Assembly: GCA_964035545.1 (NCBI GenBank) | Contig: OZ037766.1 | Span: 14,559,222 to 14,623,221, forward strand | Reading direction: 5' to 3' | Length of the DNA: 64,000 nt | Source: Bugula neritina | Lineage: Eukaryota > Bryozoa > Gymnolaemata > Cheilostomatida > Bugulidae | Part shown: positions 1 to 11,200 of the stretch, piece by piece | Layout of the letters: each line of letters opens with the position of its first letter | How positions within the stretch are numbered: the first letter of the stretch is position 1 | The notes under the pieces: model-generated | What the model saw: only the letters and a program-made list of their open reading frames with translations | Told to the model about the DNA's origin: nothing | The model's database searches: none | Program-made: the position numbers and the translations under genes

Positions 1-2250
1 TACATCAGTTTCGAAAGTGGTTAACTACAGTGCAACTTTTTATGAGTTCTTTATCTTCTAGTATTTGCTACAATTTTAGATACACGCATCCCTAGAGCTG
101 CTAGGAATAACTATTCTCACAATAGATCTCATTGTTAAAGTAAGATGGCAGGGAATTCAAACGTTTCTCACTCACAAGCGTACTCTTCTGAAAGTAAGAA
201 GATTTCAGTAATATTTTCTTTCAAATTTTAAAACATGCCTCCCAAACTAGTCTATTAGTCTTTTGTATTTCTAATATAAAGTCAGCTTTTGTGTTGTGCA
301 ATTATTAGACAATCATTTAGTCATCACGTCATTTAAAATGTGGTCAAAGTATTTTTATACATTTGTTCTAGTTTTCATGCTTTTTTAGAGAAATGCTTTT
401 ATGATAAATTCAGGACTTTTATAGAAAACTTTAAAATGAGTTTCTTTAACATCTCATTGTTTATTATACCTGTGGAGAACTATTTGTTGTCTCTTCTACA
501 TGGTTTTAGTTATTTTTGATATAAAAATACTTTAATTATATTAATCCAATGGATTTAGTAGATATAAGAATGAAACTTATTTTCAACTAGTTTGCATTCA
601 ATGTTGAATTAATTTTATTACAAACACAAGTTGTTAAATTTGAAAAATCTTTACCAAAATTATTTTCAATTAGCACGAAAGTGGTTCAAAGGTCACTTGC
701 TGTCATAAAGTTTGTCGAATGTGCAACTCCTGTAGCTTACATTTTATAAGACATTGAGATTTTTTTTTCCAATTGCTTAAAATTATACTTTATATCGATT
801 TAGAGATATTTGGGATAACTGTAGACATCACTTCAGCGATTTTCAACTGATAGAATCAGTTTCATATCCCCTGGCCATACCTTGTGAGATGGCTGACACA
901 TGTTATCAACTATTTAAGATTATTCTTGTCTTTGTTTCTAGGGAACTATGATTGATAGCAGATATATGTAGTTCACCATAACATTTTCCCTTCTAATTAA
1001 AGCCCTGACTGAGCGAAATGTTCAAAGATTGATGGGGTCTAAGCTTGCTATTAGCTTTGTTGTTGTGTCATATTTGATCATAAAGCTAAGCGTTATCTTG
1101 CTAGCAGGATTTTGACGATACTACTTGCTGATAACTTATGTTATATATTATATCGTATCAGCTCATTTGGTAGGCTACAGGTAAAACTGAAGATACCATT
1201 TTTCGTAACTGGATATTAAGCTCTGCATTAAACTATAATCTGCACAGTATCATTTGTCTCAATTCAATGATTGGGTTTATTTGTGGCTAATTTTAACATC
1301 TGGCATCCGGCAACATGCTATACTTAGCCAAATTTATAACAGGATGCTGGTCGGCAAAGGCACACGTTTAATAGTTAATTGTTACTTTTTCAATAACTCA
1401 TGTGGGTATATAACTTTGCCATTTCTCTAAGAACCCATGCTGGAAAAGTTTTTTTTAAATTGGGTCAAGGACTTGTTTTCTGTTGTGACAAAGGAACAAT
1501 TATGACTGAATGCCCTTCCTAACACCACCGATGGCCTTTACTGGGATTTAAATCACTGATCTGGTGTTGGCCAAGCCAGTGCTTTAACCACTACACCATG
1601 GCTGCCCCATCAAAACTTTGACATATACAGAATGTATTACACCTCTGTTGCTGTGTTTCTAGTGTCTTTTGCTATTGGTGATGGTGTCTGAAGCCATAAC
1701 TGTGATTTTAAGAGAGAGGAACCATTTCAGGGTGACCCGAGCTCTGCGCCCCTTGTTCCTTCTCGACACTTACTACTGTCGTGGAATACGGAGGTTGGCA
1801 AATAATTTTATTATTATATGCACCATTTAGACTTTCATTATTACGAAAGATGAGTCTTTGCAGCTTTTTTATTTTCAGTTGTTTTATCTAGCTCTTGTAT
1901 CATATACTCGGTTAAAAAGCTGTTCATTAAACCAAGGAAATGCAATTGAAATCTTCTAACTCACCAAATTTTGAAATCTACTTCAAACAAAAATTTAACT
2001 CATGTACCCTATAGTATGACAGTATGGTCAGTGTGGAGATAATTGAGTTTGTAGCAATAAGTTGTCAATAAGCCCAGCAATTTACTCTAGATCATAGAAT
2101 ATAAGTATGGCTGTTGAGAATACATGTATTAGTTAACTATTTGCTGTGAAACTGGCCTCTATACCCACTAAGCTCATATTAGGCATATTTTCAACAAAAA
2201 ACCCATTAGCTGCTAAATGTATACTAATCTACAGTTTGAATGTTTTATAG
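1..2250. other. Region upstream of first recognised channel exon
   Basis: No convincing coding exon was found here on either strand. It holds a SINE-like element (about 1500-1608) and AT-rich sequence. Because the first recognised channel exon (2251) already encodes helix S5 of domain I, exons for the cytoplasmic N terminus and S1-S4 (roughly 200 residues) should lie upstream on the + strand. I could not see them, so they are either before the window or missing from this assembly. Confidence 0.6.
1500..1608 (-). repeat. tRNA-derived SINE
   Basis: Read on the minus strand, this begins GGGGCAGCCATGG, then has an A-box-like TGGTGTAGTGG (plus 1589-1599) followed by TTAAAGCACTGG, and a B-box-like GATTTAAATCCC (plus about 1543-1554), followed by a tail with AGGAAGGGCAT. 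That is the layout of a tRNA-derived SINE head with an internal RNA polymerase III promoter. It is not a working tRNA gene, since a cloverleaf is not apparent. The 3' limit is uncertain. Confidence 0.7.
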
Positions 2251-5200
2251 ATTCTGTCGTCAGGTATTTCAGTCTCTGCCGCCCATTCTTGAACTGCTCT
2301 TTCTTCTTCTCTTTGTGATGTTTCTGTTCTCTATACTAGGTAAGTAATTCTGTCTTTTATTATACCAGGTAGTCCGTAACTCTGTTATTTATTATACCAG
2401 GTACTAGGTAACTCTGTTATTTATTATACCAGGTACTAGGTAACTCTGTTATTTATTATACCAGGTACTAGGTAACTCTGTTATTTATTATACCAGGTAC
2501 TAGGTAACTGTTATTTATTATACCAGGTACTAGGTAACTCTGTTATTTATTATACCAGGTAGTAGGTAGCTCTGTCCTTTATTATACCAGGTAGTAGATA
2601 GCTCTGTCCTCTGTTATACCAGGCACTAGGTAAGTAACTCTGATAATAAAGAAACCAGCTCAAAATTGTTATAAAAGTACTGCTACTAGTTTTATTACTA
2701 CTAAACCAATTTCCAGCAAGTTTGTTGAGTCTCTGTTACTCTATAGACTTTATAGTCTATCAGTAGTATAATTTTGTGAATTGAGTTGCTGGAGTTTTGC
2801 TGGACAGGCACTTTGTGTATGTAAGCTTGCTAGTAGGTTGTTCAGCCACTAACACACTTGGTAGGCCTATATCTATTCTATGCTGATAGTTATCAGTGAT
2901 TACTCTCTGTGCGGTTGGCTTGGTTTAGATGTCATGTAATTAGACTATTGTGTTGAAGCATACTAGTCCCTATATCACCTTGTCATCTTACAATATACAA
3001 TAACATATCAAGTACAATTCGAAACAATTGCTGGGTCAAGGGTTGATTACAAGGGATCCAGCTATACTCTAATTACTATAATTAAAAGCTCTTCATTCAA
3101 AGCTCAGTTATAATACCCTGTGCTAGTTTGGTTAGTTTAACTGTGCTAGTTTAACATTGAAAGGCAATTTATGTAAAATACATTATCTGGTCTCCATATA
3201 TAAGTGGTTGTACTCATCATTTCCTATGTGAAAAATTTAAATATCCTTTGACAGGTTTTCCCTACTAAATGAGATATGAATTACTTTAGCTTGGTTCTTC
3301 AGGGGTGCACATACTGAAATGTCTATGGTATAATTTGTATGATCATCCCATAGTTGATCTACTGTGTAATTATTTATGTATATATGACTTGTTGGAATAA
3401 ATTATTTTATTTTTTGCAGGGTTTTATTTGTTCTCTTCCAATGACAACAGCATAGTGAGTATATGTAATATAATACAATCTTTCCCTTTTATTTCTAGTA
3501 CCTTTTTTTGTTACCAGTCTTCATGTAAGGCAGGGGTGGGCAATTTTTTGTTTTTCACTACACCTCTTTTAGATTGCTAGCTATTTTGCCAAAATAGACT
3601 CTTTTTAATGATATAAACTAACAATACATGTACTTATAGTCCAAGCACAGAAACCTCTTAAGTTGTGTAGACGAATCAGTAGTCACTCTCATTCAGTTCT
3701 ATGGCAAATTTGTCATTAAATATAAGGAGGATCTGTCTAGAGCAATCTTACTCTGGAGTCACAAATTATGCCTTTCACATCCTGTTTAAAACTAAAATTT
3801 TGAATAAATTTATTCTACTGCAATATGATGCAAACAAACTTGGCATTGGTCAGACCTGTATTGCACCTTATAAAGAAGACAGTATATTTATTTCATGGGT
3901 GCAATATACTCACTTAATAACTAATTCAGTGTTTTATCACCATTTTAATTTGATTGTTACAACTGTTTTGGCCCATCCATATTTAGTAGTAGATGTTTAC
4001 TTTATAGTACTTTGAGACACTTCCCAAGAGCTTCCTCAGTTTATTTGTGCTGCTAACGACAGCCAACTACCCGGATGTTATGATGCCAGCCTATGCTACG
4101 TCACACATCTCTGCTCTGTTCTTTATTGTCTACATCAGTATTGAACTCTACTTTTTTATGAATCTGGTGAGTAGATTATAATATAGAACTGAAGGCAAAT
4201 GGTTACTCAGTAATTAAAGGTTCGTTCAAGCTGCTGGTTATAAGCCAGTCTGAGAAACCAAAAGAAAGTTGAAGCAACATAGACAATATGCAAATGGAAA
4301 CTAAACATACTAATATGAACAGACAACTCTTGGTTTAGAAAAATAAATTTGAAGATTGGTTGAAATATGATAACAATATATGCATATGTCAACAAGGAGC
4401 ATAGAGATAAGAAGTATTTTTGACCTGATGAAAATATACTGTATAATTTTGTTTATTTAAACAAAATTTTTTAGGCATTTATGTTTTGTAAGCAGTCTGT
4501 AGTAGTGAGATGAACCAGTAATTTTCAAACCCTATTTGCCCGTTACCTTGTGGGACTTGTTATAGAGAGGGTCAAAATTTGATTGTTGACCCTGCCATTC
4601 AGATGTGTAAATACACACAACTGCCAACATGATGTTTCATAATATTGTTCTCACTTGAATGTTACTTTGCAGTTTCTAGCTGTGGTATACAATACATTCA
4701 CCTCACTAGAGAAGAGTAAGGTGAAGAAGCTGATGTTACATAGACGACATGCGTGTGAACATGCCTTTAGATTGTTGGTGAGCAAGAGGCACAGAAACTC
4801 AATCTCTCTCTGTAACTTTGCTGGTCTTATGAAGTTCTACCGCCCTAGAGCCAGTGAGTTATATCAGGTTATCACTACGGTGAAGTAAATACTGGTTATT
4901 TGTAGGAGTATACAATGTAGATGGCCATTATAGATACAGATAACTGATAAAACTGTACATATCAGCACAGCATGCAAGTAAACAGTCATATGACTACACA
5001 CGTTTGGTTTAGATAACCTGAACCCATAATGTAAACTAAACTACTGCAGTTTCATGTTGAGAAGTATGTATAGTTGTTATAGTAGACTTAGTGCCACCAT
5101 TCTGTCAATAGTTCTGTAGGTTAGGCTGGTAATTTGTGATGGTTTTACCGTATCTTAATATAAACTCAGACTACACTGGAGAAATAATTGTTACAGTTGT

Positions 5201-8200
5201 TCATAAATACTAAAATTATGTTTGCTAATTTCAACCAATTACTTCTGATAGCTTTTTTCAGCAATGTAATTTGTTATGTACATGCGTGTACATGGTGCAA
5301 ATAGAAACTCTTATTTGGTTGATGTACTCTGTTCATGTTGTCTTCTTACAGAAAAAATTGAAATCTACTTGACCTTCAAAGCACTGAACAGCAGTTGTAG
5401 TGGTAGTCTCAGCTTAGAAGAATTTTATAACATTTACTCCTTGACTGGCCTCAATTGGAAGGTGAGCCCATCATACTTTCAAGCTAGAAATCTCTGTAGA
5501 TTCAACAATTCTGTAATTGAGAGTGTATACTGCTGCTTTGCTCTAAAAATGTTTGCTGAGAATGAATTTTTGCTTGGTTACAGGAAACTAGCAAGAGTGA
5601 CTTCTGGTTTCAAAAGTTGCCGGGCTGTTTGAGAAAGATGATGGCTAGCTTGAATTGGCTTGTCAACTGGAAGTGGTTTGATTACTTTGTGTGTAAGTCA
5701 TGTTTCTGTATTCCACGCTCTAGTAGGATACAGAAAAACATTTATCAGTTTATGTAATATAATTTTACTTTCTACAAAAAGGGAATGTAAGTTTGGGAAA
5801 TCAAATGTCAAACAATGAAATATTTACTATAAGGAAACTATTTACTGCGGTACTGTACAAGTTTGAACTTGTACCAAGAATCCTCCCATGCGAAAAATAT
5901 GGAAGCTGTGGGTGTAACTCACTCAATTGAGCAACTTTTAACATTAAATGTAGTTTTTCAGTTTTATGTTTTGGTGAGAATAAAGTTTTAGTAAATTTGT
6001 GCGATTTACATGTATTACTATTGATTTTTTATTTGACTAATTATTTTATTTATTTTAAATATTTTGCGTCATTGTGTATTTAGATTTAGTGATATGTGGA
6101 AACTTCATAGTTATACTGTATGAAGCTATCGTTGCGTCTACCAGTGAAAAAAGTGCATTTATCCCTGGATACACTCATGGTGAACAACTCTCCTGGCATT
6201 CTATTATGTTTACAGGATGTAAGTACTAATACCTGTAGTGCAAAACCAACACACCATTTCTATTGTCAGGAAGTTGTGTTCCCTTGATATAAGAGCTACT
6301 TCTTATTTTAACTATTATATTATGATATCTTTTAAAAACAATTTTGGTTGTATCTTTTAAATTATTTTATTTGGTCGATTCCCGAAAAAAGCTTCTGAGT
6401 TGAAACTAATTGTTGAAACTTATATTTTTAGTTTATATCCTGGAAGCCCTATTGAAGATCCTAGGTCTAGGTCCTACCAAATACTTTACAGATGGCTGGA
6501 ACCTGTAAGTTGGTTTGATTCTTTTATTATTATTATAAACATTTGAGATTTTTTTAAGCTTAGCCAAAAGTCGTGGTTTGTTTTAGTAAAGCATGAACTA
6601 GAAATTGTGAGCTGGCATAAATGTATAGCTGTTATATAGTAATTGAGTTTCATATATATTTGAATTTATTCTATAAATTGTTTATATAAACAAATAATAT
6701 TTGGAAATAATATTTGGATTAGTATAAGCATGCTGTAACTGCTCATCAGTGTGATATTGCTGTTATCTTGTAGGTTTGACCTGGGTGTGACTGTTGTGAG
6801 TCTGGTTGGCCTGTTTGGTGACCTCGACAAGGACAGGCTCTTCTTCTTTATAATACTCAGGCCATTCCGTCTCATTCGGTGAGTTCTGCTTACAGTGCAT
6901 TAGCAGTTGTCTGCTCCTTCCTATTAGGGATCCTGTACTTGCTTTGATATTCCATCACATTGCAGTCAGTTTTTGTACCACCACATAGATGTTGGTATCA
7001 CTGATAATAACAATAGCTATTAAATGTGTTGTTATCTCTCAATTGAATTATAATATTATATTATAATGATATAATAATAATGATTTTTAATATTTAAATG
7101 ATAAAAATTCTATTAATGGTGATTGTGGTGATGATGGAAATGTCACCATTCTTAATTAATATCTATTGTGGATAAAAATAACATTTTTTTGTTACCGTTA
7201 CGAAAACTTTTTTTCTACTATTAGGAAGGATATTATTAGTTTTGTCACCACTTGAGATCGTATTGTCTCTTACCTATTTTCTAAGCTGTAATGAATAAAA
7301 ATACTAGATAGTTGATAATTCAATTAATGTCTTGGTCTAAACCCATTGAACTTTCCTTTATCTGTGATTTTCAATTATTCTCCTAATATGTACAGAAAGT
7401 CCCGCAAAGTTGAGATTCTCCAAAATTGCCTCAGCTTGTAGTCTTAGGAGTTTTTATTTCTTCTCAACTCATGATGTGCACACAACTCCCTGTGTTGATT
7501 ATCATTTTTTATTATTGGTATTATTTTATAACATTGTTTTATTTTATATCATCATAGTTTAATTTTGATAGCTATTGCATTTATAATGGTCAAAATTGCT
7601 GGCAGTTTATTAGCTCAATTCAGTACCATTACTACAAGCAATGCCCACTCAGCTTTAGTTGGCTCAATTTTATTTTGTTTTTCAACAGTAGGTACTTAAA
7701 ATACCAGAGTTGTTTGACAGTTTCAAAATTGAAATCTCATTTGCATGCATTACAATATCCAATGTCTAAGTGTCAGTACCCAGTAGCTATACCTACGTGT
7801 TGACTCTTACCTATTTGTAGGATATTTAAGGCGAGGAAGAGATACCGTGACGTGCTGGGTACTCTGTTTATACTGGCAGACCAGCTGTGGAGTCTAGTAG
7901 TCACTCTCATGCTGCTCTATTACTTCTACGCTGTCATTGGCATGGAGTGCTTCTCCTACATCGATATGCTCAACTGCTGCAAGTAAGTCAGCTGTTTCCT
8001 GTTGCGCGCTGCTGCACTATTATCAAATCGGTCATTCACCACTTTTTGTCACTGGAAACTCAAAAATATATATTGTTATATATAGAAGTTTTATTGGGAT
8101 TTTTGCCTGAACTCCCTTTCTTAAGCCATTTTACCATTTTTTTTATCGCTGGAAGCCAAAAGATATATAGGTTATTGTATGTAAAAGTTTTTATTGAAGA

Positions 8201-11200
8201 TCTTTGCATAAACTTTCTTTTTATGTAATTCTTTTTAAATAGATATTGTTTATTTGGCAGGAATAACAGTGCAATAGCTTCTTATTATTCCAATATGACT
8301 GACACAGGTTATTATTACCTCAACAACTTTGATGACATCTTTATCAGTGGAGGTGAGATGATATTCTGCATCTGGTGTGTGTTGGTCTGATATGTTTGCA
8401 ATATCACTATAACATTCTCACAATCATATATATGGCTTGTACGTATCCACAATATACATGTATAAGTCTGTAAATGAATTCACCTAGTCATCTACCTGCA
8501 ATATATGATTTGTTGGAAGCTTATTGGTAAATGATTTTATCTTTCAAACGTAAATACCTTGTACAGTTTTATCCGAATATTATGCATGTTTGAAGAGTTT
8601 TGTGTAATATATTTGTAGTGACGCTGTTTGAGTTGACAGTTGTTAATAACTGGTTCATAATAATGGAGGGCTATGCAATCACCGCTACAGAGTTCAGTCG
8701 TATTTACTTCATGACTTTCTACATAGTCACTATGGTAAGTCTCCATATTATAGCAACAGCTTAACACTTCTGTTAAAGTGTAGATGTGTTCATCTCTAAG
8801 CATACACTGCTGTGATGTTACTTGAGGAAACCTATAAAGTATCATTTGATACTTTACAGTACATGTGAAAACAGCCTGAGATGTAAGCTACTGTGGCAAC
8901 CAGGTGTTGTTCCCTGTGCATTGTATGTTGTAACGCATACTATTGTTTGTTTGTGATAATCAGGTGGTTATGACAGTGGTGGTGGCATTCATCTTAGAAG
9001 CATTCATGTTCAAGATAGGTTATCGTCATCAGACCAATGAAAACTCCAGCATAGACTATCTGATTCACACTCAAACCCTCTCAGTTGATGAGACGCACAT
9101 GATTAATAACACCAAGATGAGCTGCTGGTCGGGTGACCTAATCCGTAACCAATCACCAGCTGCTATTGTAAGTATTGGATTGCTTGTCAAAGAAAAAACA
9201 TTGTAAACATTTTTATATTGAATTTTGAAGTTTAGAGAACAAATTTGTTGCAACATCATATTCTTGACATTGTTCTCACTCTTATACAAATTTTTGATCT
9301 AATTTTCATTATGATGTTTGTGCTAAATGTACCTATATTGTTAAATAAGGGTCATTTTACTTTATTTGATACACACTCTATATCTAGTTTGTAGCTATTT
9401 TTCATAGTTTAGCCCCTAATGTATATCGTTTCTTACATAAAACTGATAAAATATCGACCAATACAACTGATTAAGCAAGATTGTTTCCTAATTTTGCTTG
9501 GTTTTCTATGTTTATTCTAAATAAAGTAAAATGACCCATAATGGTTTTTGTTAATCTCTTGCCATTACTTGTACAAACGGGGTTTGAGCATCTAATTTGT
9601 GTTGAGTATAGTCTTCTATTTGGTGTTTCTATAGACTGATTTCCACTTCCTCGGAAAGAAGAAGAGAGGAAAGATAGAACTGAGTCTACAGATGTACAAG
9701 GATGAAATTCAGGTACCCTCTCTATTATAGTTAAATATTCTCTTCAGTTCTTAGGCAGTGAATTAGATTCAAATAATTGTTATTTAAACCCATAATGTAG
9801 CTGTTGGCTTTAAATTGTAATATACATCTATTGAATGTAATGAGCAACAACTAAACACTGAATTTTATAATGAAAGATATGAGATTTATCAAATGGTTAA
9901 GTTGAGTAGAATGTGAAGTTGTAAATTATGCCTCATCTAAACATAAAGATCTTCAGATAAACCAGTTAAGCTTTTGTAGTTACTAGACTATATTATTCAT
10001 AATCAGTATATTAAATAATATATCTGCAGTATCCATAAGGTGGGAGTGTTTCTCCACCAACACATTGATCTTGAAGCTGTTTTCAGACACACCTTGTTAG
10101 TCTAGAAGTAACCTCCAATTATCTTTCACTCATTACACTTCGAGGGGTGGCCACGCAATTTTTTTAGAAAAAGAGTTTGAAGGGTCCTTATTAATCTGTG
10201 AAAACTCTAGACTGTTCTGTGCACCCAGTTAGCCACAAAAGCGCTTCAAACTTTTAAAATTATTCAGGAGTTGTTTTCCCTTAACGTTTTTTGTGAATCA
10301 GCTAAATATTTTGGAATTATTCAAGCTAATTTATTTTATACAAGCAAAATAATTTTGTTGGTAATCATAGATACTCTTTTCACTTTTCTGTTATAAAAAC
10401 TCTAAATTTTTCTGTCCACCCAGTTAGTCACAAAAACTCTTTAAAATGTTACAGGAGTTGTTTCCCCACAACTTTGTCCAAATCTATTAAATATTATCTT
10501 GAAATTATTGAAGCTAGTTTATTATATATACAAGCAAAAACTTTTGCAGATAATCATAGATGTGTTTTTCACTTCTCTGAGTTTAATTCTAGTGATTTTC
10601 TTGTGAAAAAATCTGAAAAAAAGTGGATTATATGGACGAAAACAAGAAAAGGAATGGGTTTATTAGTTATAAGGCAAACATTATTATTGATCGGCTATAA
10701 AAAAGCGAATTATAAGTAAATCTGTGCCTGATAATGATTTTCTTCACCATTTTTATTATAATAACTACTTTTACAAAAAAAGTAATGAGAAGCATGAGCA
10801 GGTTGATCTGGACTCCAGAAGATAATATTTTAAATGTGTACAATTGAGCTTTGCCAACAAATTTAGGCTGAACTATATATAAATAAGCAATTTGGTTTTT
10901 AAAAGATAATATTTTAAATGTGTACAATTGAGCTTTGCCAACAAATTTAGGCTGAACTATTTATAAATAAGCAATTTGGTTTTTAAAACAATGCTATTGG
11001 TTAAAATGCATATTTTTATACTATCTTGATATAATGACTCTAGAGTCAATTTATCTCAGTTATAGTTACAGAAGAAATACCCCAAAGCTTCCCTATAATT
11101 TAAAATATATATGGTTATATTTAGGCAGCCCAAGATCATTTTTCAAAGACATAGGCATCTACTTTTTCATGTGTGCTATTTGTCACAAAAATAATAATTT

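Noticed and set aside
145-193. Possible first coding exon starting ATGGCAGGG with a gtaaga donor
   Set aside because: It has a fair start and donor, but no downstream S1-S4 exons link it to the channel, so it is too weak to annotate.
1500-1608. Functional tRNA gene
   Set aside because: A and B boxes are present, but the sequence lacks a credible cloverleaf and is followed by a SINE tail.
3701-4015. Open frame of 104 codons
   Set aside because: It runs through an intron into the true acceptor at 4007 in another frame; no homology.
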